A stretch of DNA of 8,891 bases from Solirubrobacterales bacterium (GCA_017354065.1 JAFMRN010000084.1:1-8891); one strand, 5' to 3'. Shown: positions 1 through 7,001, counted from the stretch's first letter. Notes: generated from the letters alone by a model not told the origin. Numbers and translations: made by a program.

Positions 1-531
1 CCGGCCGAGGACCGCTTCCGGGTGATCTTCTGTGGCCAGATCACCCAGCGCAAGGGGATCTCCTACCTGGTGGAGGGCTTCAAACGCGCGGGCCTGCCCA
101 ACGCTGAGCTGCTGTTCGTGGGGATGCTGATAGGTGGCCCGCACCCGTGGCTGGGCGAGCCCAACATCCGCCATGTCGGGCCGCTCACCCGCCACCAGCT
201 GCCGGAGGTGCTGCGCAGCGGGCACGTCGGCGTCTTGCCCTCCCTGATCGAGGGTTACGGCGCCACCGTGGTTGAGGGCATGGCCTGTGGCCTGCCGGCG
301 ATCGTGACGCCGAACACGCTCGCTGACGACGTCGTCGAGCACGACGTCGACGGCTGGGTGGTCCCGATCCGTGACCCGGACGCGATCGCTGCCAAACTTA
401 CGTTGCTGTATGAGGACCGGGAACTACAGCGCCGCATGGCGAAGGCCGCGCGTGCCAAGGCGGAGCAGTACCCGTGGTCGCGCTACGGGGAAGCGCTGCG
501 CAGCGGAATCGGGCGGATCCTGAGCGGTTGA
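1..531 (+). CDS. GT4-like glycosyltransferase, C-terminal part (5' end outside window)
   Basis: The frame is open from base 1 and ends at TGA 529-531, so the window holds about the last 176 residues of a larger protein. An internal GTG at 22 is not a credible start because the reading frame and the family fold extend further upstream. The fragment is the C-terminal, nucleotide-sugar-binding Rossmann domain of a GT-B enzyme. It shows a strand followed by GQITQRKGISYLVEGF, the usual beginning of this domain, and the EX7E signature in EGYGATVVE at fragment residues 84-92. The following GMACGLPAIVT and DGWVVPIRD stretches are also typical of GT4. Family knowledge implies transfer of a sugar from an NDP-sugar to a lipid-linked or nascent glycan at the cytoplasmic membrane face; donor and acceptor cannot be told. 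It is not a close copy of the next two glycosyltransferases. Its stop lies 2 nt before the next ATG, suggesting translational coupling. Confidence 0.9.
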   Translation, partial: PAEDRFRVIFCGQITQRKGISYLVEGFKRAGLPNAELLFVGMLIGGPHPWLGEPNIRHVGPLTRHQLPEVLRSGHVGVLPSLIEGYGATVVEGMACGLPAIVTPNTLADDVVEHDVDGWVVPIRDPDAIAAKLTLLYEDRELQRRMAKAARAKAEQYPWSRYGEALRSGIGRILSG

Positions 532-533
532 AC

Positions 534-1709
534 ATGTTGCGTGTCGGCCTGCTGGCGCCATCACCGATCCCATTCAAGGTCCCCCTGTACCGGCGCCTGG
601 CGGCGAGCGACGGGATCGACCTGACCGTGATCTACGCATCATCCGCGGGGGTCGTGAGCCCCTCTGTCGGCGGCTATGGGACAGGGGTCTTCTGGGATGA
701 GGACCTGATGAGCGGCTATAAGTCGACGTTCCTGGCTCGCGCCGACACGAACCTGCCTAGCTTCCATCACCGCGACCTGCTGGACCCCGACGTGGTCGGC
801 CTGGTCCGTCACGGCCACTTTGACGTGCTGTGGTCCGAGGGGTATGCGTGGATCACGAACCAGCTGGCGATCATCACCCAGCGCAGCCTCGGCGGCGGCG
901 TGGTCCTGCGCGACGATCAGACCCTGCTGCACCCGCGCAAGCTCGCAAAGACGCTGATCAAGCAGGTTTGGCTGGCCGGGCTGTTCGGCCAGGTCGACGC
1001 CGCCGCCTACCTCAGCCGCGAGAACCGCCGCTGGCTCGAGCACTACGGCTTCGCGCCGGAGCAGCTCTTCTACGTGCCCTACACCGCTGACAAGTTCAGC
1101 GCAGAAGCGCGCGCGCTGGCGGGGCGCCGCCGGGAGCTCGCGGCCGAGTTCGGGTTCGCAGAGGACGTCGGACCGATCGTGCTGAGCGCCTCGCGGCTGG
1201 TGCCGGCCAAGCAGCCGCTGATGCTGCTGGAGGTCTTCCGGCGCGTCCGGCTGCGCCGCCGCTGTGGGCTGCTGGTGGTCGGCTCCGGTGAGCTGGAGAC
1301 GGAGATGCGCCGGCGCGTGGAGGCCGAGCAGATCCCCGACGTCGTCTTTGCCGGCTTCCTGAACCAGTCACAGATAGCGCGCGCATACGCCGCGGCCGAC
1401 ATCTTCGCGCTGCTGTCGGCCTGGGGGGAGACCTTTGGTGTGGCGGTGGCGGAAGCCATGGCCTTTGGCCTGCCGGCACTGCTCTCAGACAAGGTCGGCA
1501 GTGCCGGGGACCTGTTGGGAGACGGAGGGAACGGCTTTCTTGTGGCCCGCGACGACGTAGGAGGCGCGACGGACGCTCTGGAGCGGATGGTGGCGGACCC
1601 GGAGCTGCGCGCGCAGTTCGCTCAGGAGTCGCTGGCCAAGGTCCAGCGGCTCAGCCTTGACCAAGCCCATCACCAGGCGCTGGAGGCGATTCACCATGCC
1701 GCACGGTAG
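534..1709 (+). CDS. GT4-like glycosyltransferase (first of two tandem paralogues)
   Basis: This is a 391-residue GT-B fold enzyme of normal family length. The N-terminal acceptor-side domain begins MLRVGLLAPSPIPFKVPLYRR, and the C-terminal donor-side domain begins near ILSASRLVPAKQP. The EX7E motif is ETFGVAVAE at E299 to E307, followed by AMAFGLPALLSD. I chose ATG 534 because the protein then aligns with the start of its downstream paralogue and the ATG lies 2 nt after the previous stop. A GTG at 474 would add about 20 unrelated residues and overlap the upstream gene. No strong Shine-Dalgarno sequence precedes 534, consistent with coupling to upstream translation. An oddity is the interdomain segment: it reads VPYTADKF where the paralogue has APYGTDTDKF, so two codons are missing from the usual PxG-x-D linker. 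The likely role is addition of a sugar to a membrane-linked repeat unit; the sugar is unknown. Confidence 0.9.
   Translation: MLRVGLLAPSPIPFKVPLYRRLAASDGIDLTVIYASSAGVVSPSVGGYGTGVFWDEDLMSGYKSTFLARADTNLPSFHHRDLLDPDVVGLVRHGHFDVLWSEGYAWITNQLAIITQRSLGGGVVLRDDQTLLHPRKLAKTLIKQVWLAGLFGQVDAAAYLSRENRRWLEHYGFAPEQLFYVPYTADKFSAEARALAGRRRELAAEFGFAEDVGPIVLSASRLVPAKQPLMLLEVFRRVRLRRRCGLLVVGSGELETEMRRRVEAEQIPDVVFAGFLNQSQIARAYAAADIFALLSAWGETFGVAVAEAMAFGLPALLSDKVGSAGDLLGDGGNGFLVARDDVGGATDALERMVADPELRAQFAQESLAKVQRLSLDQAHHQALEAIHHAAR
1144..1292 (+). repeat. Near-identical block shared by the tandem glycosyltransferases (copy 1)
   Basis: This 149-bp block matches 2356-2504 at a constant offset of 1212 bp, with only two differences: 1172 A versus 2384 C (synonymous, Gly) and 1234 T versus 2446 C (Val to Ala). 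It encodes the first part of the C-terminal donor domain. A second similar block, 1481-1606 versus 2693-2818, keeps the same offset with six differences. The genes around these blocks are considerably more diverged at synonymous sites. Confidence 0.9.
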
Positions 1710-1721
1710 GCTCAGCAGCCA

Positions 1722-2933
1722 ATGGGGAAGGAAGGAAGCCTGCGCGTCGGCCTGCTCGCACCGTCGCCGATTCCGTTCAAGGTGCCGCTGTACCGGCGGA
1801 TCGCCGCTGCGGACGGAATCGATCTGACGGTGATCTACGCATCATCGGCCGGTGTCCGCAGCCCGTCAATCGGTGGTTACGGCACCGGCGTCTACTGGGA
1901 CTCCGACCTTCTGGGCGGGTACCGCTCACGCTTCCTGGCCAAGGCCGATGACAACCTGCCGAACCGCTTTGCGACCTCCGAGCTTGCCGACTCCGACGTG
2001 ATCGGCCTGGTCCGCCGTGAGCGCTTTGACGTGCTCTGGTCCGAGGGCTACAACTGGCTGACGAACCTGTTTGCGATCGGCGCGCAGCGCAGTATCGGCG
2101 GCGGCGTGGTGTTGCGCGACACCCAGAACCTGCTGCACCCGCGCGGCCTGGCTAAAAGCTTGGTGAAACAGCTGTGGCTGGTTGGGCTGTTCGGCCAGAT
2201 CGACGCCGCCGTCTACATCGGGCGCGAGAACCGGCGCTGGCTCGAGCACTACGGGTTCACGCCGGAACAGCTGTTCTCGGCCCCGTACGGGACCGACACC
2301 GACAAGTTTGTCGCGGAGGCGCGGGAGCTGATCCCGCGGCGCCGGGAGCTGCGCTCCGAGTTCGGGTTCGCAGAGGACGTCGGCCCGATCGTGCTGAGCG
2401 CCTCGCGGCTGGTGCCGGCCAAGCAGCCGCTGATGCTGCTGGAGGCCTTCCGGCGCGTCCGGCTGCGCCGCCGCTGTGGGCTGCTGGTGGTCGGCTCCGG
2501 TGAGGAGGAGACCGAGATGCGTGCGCGCGTTGAAGCGCAGTCGATCCCCGACGTGATCTTCGCCGGCTTCCTGAACCAGTCTGAGATCTCCCGCGCGTAC
2601 GCGGCGGCCGACATCTTCGGGCTGCTGTCGGCCTGGGGGGAGACCTACGGGGTGGTGGTCGCAGAGGCCCTGTACTTCGGGCTGCCGTTGTTGCTCTCAG
2701 ACAAGGTCGGCAGTGCCGGGGACCTGTTGGGAGATGGAGGAAATGGATATCTTGTGGCCCGCGACGACGTAGGAGGCGCGGCGGACGCTCTGGAGCGGAT
2801 GGTGGCGGACCCGGAGCTACGCGCGCGCTTCTCCGCGGAGTCGTCGCGCAAGATCGCGGCGCGCGGCGTTGACAGCGCCGCGGCCGGGGCGCTCGCGGCG
2901 ATCCGCTACGCCGCCGAAGCGAGGCGCCGGTGA
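1722..2933 (+). CDS. GT4-like glycosyltransferase (second tandem paralogue)
   Basis: This 403-residue GT-B enzyme is a clear duplicate of the gene just upstream. The same blocks occur in the same order: LRVGLLAPSPIPFKVPLYRR at the N-terminus, the RENRRWLEHYGF helix, APYGTDTDKF at the interdomain linker, ILSASRLVPAKQP, and the EX7E motif ETYGVVVAE at E307 to E315. Unlike its neighbour it keeps an intact PYGTD linker. It starts at ATG 1722, 12 nt after the previous stop; no good Shine-Dalgarno lies directly before it. A purine-rich GGAAGGAAG lies inside the first codons, 5' of an in-frame CTG at 1740, so the true start may be slightly downstream. Its TGA (2931-2933) overlaps the GTG of the methyltransferase. 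Known family chemistry is sugar transfer from an NDP-sugar. Retention of two such copies suggests consecutive or alternative transfers with related substrates, which is inference. Confidence 0.9.
   Translation: MGKEGSLRVGLLAPSPIPFKVPLYRRIAAADGIDLTVIYASSAGVRSPSIGGYGTGVYWDSDLLGGYRSRFLAKADDNLPNRFATSELADSDVIGLVRRERFDVLWSEGYNWLTNLFAIGAQRSIGGGVVLRDTQNLLHPRGLAKSLVKQLWLVGLFGQIDAAVYIGRENRRWLEHYGFTPEQLFSAPYGTDTDKFVAEARELIPRRRELRSEFGFAEDVGPIVLSASRLVPAKQPLMLLEAFRRVRLRRRCGLLVVGSGEEETEMRARVEAQSIPDVIFAGFLNQSEISRAYAAADIFGLLSAWGETYGVVVAEALYFGLPLLLSDKVGSAGDLLGDGGNGYLVARDDVGGAADALERMVADPELRARFSAESSRKIAARGVDSAAAGALAAIRYAAEARRR
2356..2504 (+). repeat. Near-identical block shared by the tandem glycosyltransferases (copy 2)
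   Basis: This is the partner of 1144-1292, with 147 of 149 positions identical by manual alignment. It lies within the second paralogue at the start of its donor-binding domain. Its direct orientation makes it a possible substrate for homologous recombination, which could delete or amplify one glycosyltransferase gene or homogenise the pair by gene conversion. Confidence 0.9.
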
Positions 2934-3673
2934 GCGACCGCCAGGAGATTGCACGGCGCCACCATCCCGAGCTGGATTTCGGCGGCTTCTCCGACATCGA
3001 CGGCACGGTGCGCTTCTACCTGCGCGTCCAGGAGCTGCTGGCCCCGGACGCGGTCGCACTGGACATCGGCTGTGGGCGGGGCGCCCAGATCGAGGACGAC
3101 GTCCGCGTGCGCCGGGACCTGCGCGTGCTGCGCGGCCGCTGCGCGCGGGTGATCGGGATCGACGTTGATCCCGCCGCCGCCACCAACCAGTTCGTCGACG
3201 AGTTCCGGATGATCGGCCAGGATCTGCGCTGGCCGGTGGATGACACAAGCGTGGATCTGGCAGTGGCTGACTTTGTGGTCGAGCACATCGCAGAGCCGGA
3301 TCACTTCTTCTCAGAGGCGGCGCGCGTGATCAGGCCCGGCGGCGTGCTGTGCATCCGGACCGTCAACGCCAACAGCTATCTGGGGCTGGCCTCGCGGCTG
3401 GTTCCCGCCCGGCTGCACGCACGGGTGCTGGGCCGCCTACAGCCCCGGCGCCACGCAGAGGACGTGTTCCCGACGGTCTACCGCGCCAACACGGTCAAGA
3501 CACTGCGCGGGCTGCTGGAGCGCCACGGCTTTGACGCCGCCGTTTACGGCGCGGAGGCCGAACCGGCCTATCTCGGCTTCTCCGCGCTCACCTATGCGCT
3601 GGGCCTGGCGCACGGTCGGCTGGCGCCCAGCCGCCTGCGGGTTGGCCTGTTTGCGTGGGGCCGGCGACGCTGA
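2930..3673 (+). CDS. Class I SAM-dependent methyltransferase (Methyltransf_11-like)
   Basis: The gene encodes 247 residues starting at GTG 2930, which overlaps the preceding stop in a GTGA junction. The Rossmann-like SAM-binding features are in order: motif I ALDIGCGRG (residues 43-51), an acidic post-strand-2 segment VIGIDVDP (74-81), the strand-4 region DLAVADFVVEHI, and the motif ARVIRPGGVLCI typical of Methyltransf_11 proteins. The C-terminal part, with a possible amphipathic stretch around LGLASRLVPARLHARVLGRL, may form a substrate or membrane-proximal lid. In this context the likeliest job is O-methylation of a sugar in the repeat unit or capping of the glycan, but the acceptor cannot be read from sequence. 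It is the last gene of the + strand run. Its final 86 bp overlap the 3' end of the oppositely oriented polymerase gene. Confidence 0.88.
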   Translation: MSDRQEIARRHHPELDFGGFSDIDGTVRFYLRVQELLAPDAVALDIGCGRGAQIEDDVRVRRDLRVLRGRCARVIGIDVDPAAATNQFVDEFRMIGQDLRWPVDDTSVDLAVADFVVEHIAEPDHFFSEAARVIRPGGVLCIRTVNANSYLGLASRLVPARLHARVLGRLQPRRHAEDVFPTVYRANTVKTLRGLLERHGFDAAVYGAEAEPAYLGFSALTYALGLAHGRLAPSRLRVGLFAWGRRR

Positions 3674-5129
3674 CGGCGGGGCCGCGCTGAGCCGCCGCCC
3701 TGGCCTGGCGGGCCATCAGCTTGCGGTCCTTGCGTGAGGGCCGCGAGCAGCTGACGATGCAGAGAATGATCGGCACGACGAAGAACACCGACCGGTAGAC
3801 GATGTCGTCCACGTCGTTGCGCAGCATGATGATCGCCAGCGGCATGCTGGCCGCGAAGGCGAGCTGCATGCCGCTGGTCCTGGGCGCCATCAGGAAGTAC
3901 TCCCACAGCGAGCGGAGCGCGATCCCGACCAGCGCGGCAAACAGCGCGAGCGTGAACCAGCCGTAGTCAATGTACATCGAGCCGAACATCGACGGGCCAT
4001 AGCTGCCCCCTCCCTGGGTCGTCGGGAACAGCGTCCAGGTCACGTACTGCAGCGGCGTCAGCGGCTTCTTGCCGCCGGCGAAGAACTCGTGCGGGATCCA
4101 GCCGGTGATCAGGCTGGAGACCGTACCGCCCGGCTTGAAGCCGAGCTGGTGGTTCTTGTAGCCGACGTACTCCACCTCCAGCGCGCTGAACTCCGAGGGG
4201 TCGGCGCCCGAGATGAACTTCGCCAGCTCGTCCTGGGGGTGGGTGAAGGCGTGGGCTACGGCCGCGGGCAGGCTGTTGCCGGCACGGTTGGCGGTGGAGC
4301 GAAACACCAGTGACACGTTGATGAAGATCAGGAACACGATGAACAGCACCGCGAGCGAGATCACCCGTGGGCGGCGGTTGCGGCGCAGGTACCACATCGC
4401 CGCGATCGGCATCGCCAGCTCCAGCATGAACGTGCGGTCACCGGCCGGGACCGTGATCCCCACGGCGACGACCACGACCGCGATCAACAGCACCAGCGTC
4501 GCCGTCGTCTTCCTGCGCGTGTAGGCGATCAACAGGATGAAGGCCGCCGGGATCGTCAGGTAGGGGCCCTGGTAGAAGTAGCCCGAGCTCTGGCTGGACA
4601 GGGTGGCCTGCCCGGAACGGCCGGTGTAGGTGCTGATCACGTAGTGGATGCCCGCCTGGGCGGCGTACATCGCGGTCAGGAACGCGGCGAGCACCAGCAT
4701 CCGGCGCACGAAGCGGACCGAGCGCTCGGCGTCCCAGTGGTCCGCGAGCGGGGGGAAGCGGTGGACTATCGCCGCGCCGGCCTTGGAGAAGTAGCCGAGG
4801 TACAGGAACACCGTGCCGACCAGCCCGATCATCATCGCGCCGTTGAAGCCATCGCGCGTGTCGAAGCCCGGATAGGGCTGGATGTTGGTGTGCAGCTCCC
4901 AGAACGGGCGCCAGATGAACAGGATCCCGATGGCAAAGGCCATCAGGTGGATCGGCTCGAACACGTCCCAGCGGCGTTGCACCATGCGCATCGCCCAGGG
5001 CAGGGGCACGATCACGCACATCGCCACCAGCAGCCCGGTGCGGGGGTGGTCGAGGCACAGCATCGCCAGGGCCGCGCAGCCAACGCCGGCGGCGACCGCG
5101 GCGAGTGCTAGTGCGGCGGTCCGTAACAC
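3588..5129 (-). CDS. Wzy-like polysaccharide (oligosaccharide repeat unit) polymerase, polytopic membrane protein
   Basis: The product is about 513 residues with roughly twelve hydrophobic segments, near residues 4-25, 32-49, 59-77, 97-114, 141-159, 189-203, 208-227, 233-247, 256-276, 391-412, 420-435 and 446-461. A large hydrophilic loop lies at about 277-389 and ends in GGGSYGPSMFGSMYIDYG, resembling the S-x-x-G-x-x-Y-x-D-[YF]-G pattern I associate with repeat-unit polymerases. The segment AGDRTFML, with Arg232, resembles their conserved G-x-R site. Such enzymes link lipid-carried repeat units outside the membrane. I prefer GTG 5129, 4 nt after the co-polymerase stop and just before the first membrane segment. 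A start at 5207 would add a Pro/Thr-rich stretch overlapping the upstream gene by 74 bp. The C-terminal ~50 residues form a basic, Ala/Gly/Pro-rich tail, and the last 28 codons lie antisense to the methyltransferase gene. Wzy proteins diverge strongly, so an O-antigen-ligase-type role is possible. Confidence 0.85.
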   Translation of the reverse strand: MLRTAALALAAVAAGVGCAALAMLCLDHPRTGLLVAMCVIVPLPWAMRMVQRRWDVFEPIHLMAFAIGILFIWRPFWELHTNIQPYPGFDTRDGFNGAMMIGLVGTVFLYLGYFSKAGAAIVHRFPPLADHWDAERSVRFVRRMLVLAAFLTAMYAAQAGIHYVISTYTGRSGQATLSSQSSGYFYQGPYLTIPAAFILLIAYTRRKTTATLVLLIAVVVVAVGITVPAGDRTFMLELAMPIAAMWYLRRNRRPRVISLAVLFIVFLIFINVSLVFRSTANRAGNSLPAAVAHAFTHPQDELAKFISGADPSEFSALEVEYVGYKNHQLGFKPGGTVSSLITGWIPHEFFAGGKKPLTPLQYVTWTLFPTTQGGGSYGPSMFGSMYIDYGWFTLALFAALVGIALRSLWEYFLMAPRTSGMQLAFAASMPLAIIMLRNDVDDIVYRSVFFVVPIILCIVSCSRPSRKDRKLMARQARAAAQRGPAVSVAGPTQTGQPAGGWAPADRAPGPAHR

Positions 5130-5133
5130 GGGC

Positions 5134-6867
5134 TCAGGACTGGCGGGTGTAGGCGTAGCTGTAGGAGTATGAGGTCTCGCGTGAAGGGTCGCGAACCCCT
5201 GTGACAACGGCCCCGACGGGACGCTGCGGGAAGCGATCCAGCGCCGCCTTGGCGGCGTGAGCCTGGTCCCTGGTCGTGCGCGACGCCCGCAGGCACATCA
5301 GCACCGCGTCGGCGTGGGGCACGATCCCCAGCGTGTCTGCCACCGGCAGCAGCGGGCAGGAGTCGATCACCACCAGGTCATAGGCGTCTGAGACCTGCTC
5401 CAGGAACTGCTGGAAGCCCTGTGAGCTGAGCAGCTCCGCGGTGCGCATGCTGGTGCTGCCGCCGACGATGTAGGTCAGGTTGCCGATCTGGACCTGGCCG
5501 TCGACGTCCGCGCGCCGGCGCCGCTGTCCGGACGTGGCGGGCTTGCTGACGGTCGTCGTGCCCTCAGCGCCCGACAGGCCCGGGATGTCGTAGCTGGGCA
5601 GCACCGGCCTGCCGCTGCCGGTGTCGCCGTGTGAAGCGGCGGTCACCCAGTCTGACGGGGTGGTCGAATCGGCGCCGGCACCGTTGTTTGAAGCCTGTCC
5701 GCTGACGACGATCGGCAGCGTGCGCAGGATCTGGCCGGGGCTGGCGCGTCCGTCGAGGAAGTCGACCAGGCCGGGACCGCGCTCGGTGCCCAGGCGCTTC
5801 GCCAGGGCCGAGCGCCGCAGGTCACACTCGACCAGCAGCGTCCGCCGCCCGGCGGCCGCGGAGGCCAGCGCCAGTGACAGGGCGACGGTGGTCTTGCCCT
5901 CCTCGGGCAGGGCGCTGGTCACCACCACGCTCTTGGGCGGGCTCTTGGGATCCAGGAACTCGAGGTTGGCGCGCAGGATCCGGAAGCCCTCAAACTTGCT
6001 GTCATCGACCACGGCCGCGCCGTGCTGGGTCAGCGTCTGCTGCCCGAGCGTGTCCTCGGGGATGTGGCCGACGGTCGGGATCCCCAGCTCCTTGGCGACG
6101 TCCGAGGAGCTGCCCAGGCGGCGATCAAGCGCCTCCCGGAGGCCGGTGATGATCAGGCCGATGATCAGGCCCAGGACACCGCCGAGGATCGCCGTCTGAA
6201 CCGGTCCGCCGGAGCTCGAGCTGGACGGCACCTGCGCCGGGGTCTCAACGTGCCCGGTGGTCGCGGTCGCCGCCAGGTTCTTGGCGATGCTGAGCTGGTT
6301 CTCCAGGTTGGAGACCGTCTGCTGGTTCTTGTTCGAGCCCTTCAGCCCGTTCAGCTGGTTCTGGTAGTTGGCGGCCTGGCGCGCATCCTGGTTGCGGGCC
6401 TGCTGGTTGGAGACGTTCAGCGTCTCGTTCACGGCGGCGTTGGCGAGCGCCGCGGCGCCCTTTGCGCTGCTGTCTGAGGCGGTGATCGTGACCAGGTAGG
6501 TCTGCGGGTTCATCGTCGAGCTCAGCTTCCCGCGCAGCTGGCTGATCGACAGCTTGGAGTGGACGTCCTTCTTCACCGCTGCCAACGTCTGATCGGAGCT
6601 CAGCAGCGCGGCACCGGCGGCCGCGTAGGTCTGCTGGGTCTCGAAGCTGGCGGCGGCGCCCGAAGCGCTGGCCGACGGGGGCGCCGTGAAGTTTGCGGTC
6701 GCGGTGGCGGAGTAGGACTTCTTCTGGCCGCCGCCGAGCAGTCCGCCGACCACGGCGGCGACGACGGTCGTGAGCGCGATCAACCACAGGTTGCGGCGCA
6801 GGACGGACCAGTAGTCACGTAGGTCTAAGGGGCTCGAAGCCGGAGCTGCTTGCGCGTCAAATGACAT
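5134..6867 (-). CDS. Wzz-type chain-length regulator fused to a BY-family tyrosine kinase
   Basis: This 577-residue protein combines a polysaccharide co-polymerase and a bacterial tyrosine kinase. Residues 14-26 (LDLRDYWSVLRRN) start the Wzz domain, with TM1 at about 27-46. An extracytoplasmic segment follows, with a Gln/Asn-rich probable coiled coil at about 152-195 and a Ser-run before TM2 (about 222-243). The cytoplasmic kinase has the EX2RX2R oligomerisation motif (E293, R296, R299), Walker A ALPEEGKTT (319-327, Lys325), a Walker A'-like LLVECDLRR (344-352), Walker B VVIDSCP (499-505), and a C-terminal tyrosine cluster (Y567, Y569, Y571, Y573), the usual autophosphorylation site. Family knowledge: cyclic autophosphorylation controls oligomerisation and polymer length with Wzy. 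Oddities are a low-complexity insertion at about 387-460 and Glu347 where Asp is usual. ATG 6867 gives the full N-terminus; no Shine-Dalgarno is evident. The polymerase gene follows 4 nt after its stop. Confidence 0.93.
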   Translation of the reverse strand: MSFDAQAAPASSPLDLRDYWSVLRRNLWLIALTTVVAAVVGGLLGGGQKKSYSATATANFTAPPSASASGAAASFETQQTYAAAGAALLSSDQTLAAVKKDVHSKLSISQLRGKLSSTMNPQTYLVTITASDSSAKGAAALANAAVNETLNVSNQQARNQDARQAANYQNQLNGLKGSNKNQQTVSNLENQLSIAKNLAATATTGHVETPAQVPSSSSSGGPVQTAILGGVLGLIIGLIITGLREALDRRLGSSSDVAKELGIPTVGHIPEDTLGQQTLTQHGAAVVDDSKFEGFRILRANLEFLDPKSPPKSVVVTSALPEEGKTTVALSLALASAAAGRRTLLVECDLRRSALAKRLGTERGPGLVDFLDGRASPGQILRTLPIVVSGQASNNGAGADSTTPSDWVTAASHGDTGSGRPVLPSYDIPGLSGAEGTTTVSKPATSGQRRRRADVDGQVQIGNLTYIVGGSTSMRTAELLSSQGFQQFLEQVSDAYDLVVIDSCPLLPVADTLGIVPHADAVLMCLRASRTTRDQAHAAKAALDRFPQRPVGAVVTGVRDPSRETSYSYSYAYTRQS

Positions 6868-6971
6868 CAGAGGAAAGAACCGTTGCTAGGGGATTAGCCG
6901 TTGCCGTAGCGGTGACTGGTGCGTGCATCGGTATGCAAGTTGACGCCACGCTGACGCTACGCGAGGGCACA

Positions 6972-7000
6972 AATATAGGGGTTAGCTCACAGTTTGTCGC
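6972..7000 (-). promoter_or_regulatory. Candidate sigma70-type promoter for the co-polymerase/polymerase operon
   Basis: On the - strand a -35-like GCGACA (6995-7000, 4 of 6 to TTGACA) is separated by exactly 17 nt from a -10-like TATATT (6972-6977, 5 of 6 to TATAAT). This A+T-rich patch stands out in very GC-rich surroundings. Initiation about 7 nt downstream would leave a leader of roughly 100 nt before ATG 6867. The -35 box lies directly next to the inverted-repeat cluster at 7002-7108. The call rests on motif matches only. Confidence 0.5.
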
Positions 7001-7001
7001 C

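Noticed and set aside
474..533. GTG 474 as the start of the first full-length glycosyltransferase
   Set aside because: It would overlap the upstream gene by 58 bp and add residues unlike the paralogue; ATG 534 aligns with the paralogue and sits 2 nt after the upstream stop.
2257..3006. 249-codon open frame on the - strand
   Set aside because: It is antisense to the second glycosyltransferase, with Arg/Pro/Ser-rich composition typical of GC-rich shadow frames and no recognisable domain.
4213..4524. Small + strand frame antisense to the polymerase
   Set aside because: Its Thr/Ser/Arg-rich content mirrors the membrane-segment codons of the polymerase; no independent support.
5130..5207. Longer N-terminus of the polymerase starting at 5207
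   Set aside because: The extra 26 residues are Pro/Thr-rich, lie wholly over the co-polymerase 3' end and add no domain; GTG 5129 is 4 nt after the upstream stop and precedes the first membrane segment.
5621..6199. 192-codon open frame on the + strand
   Set aside because: It is antisense to the well-supported kinase domain and shows no motif of its own.
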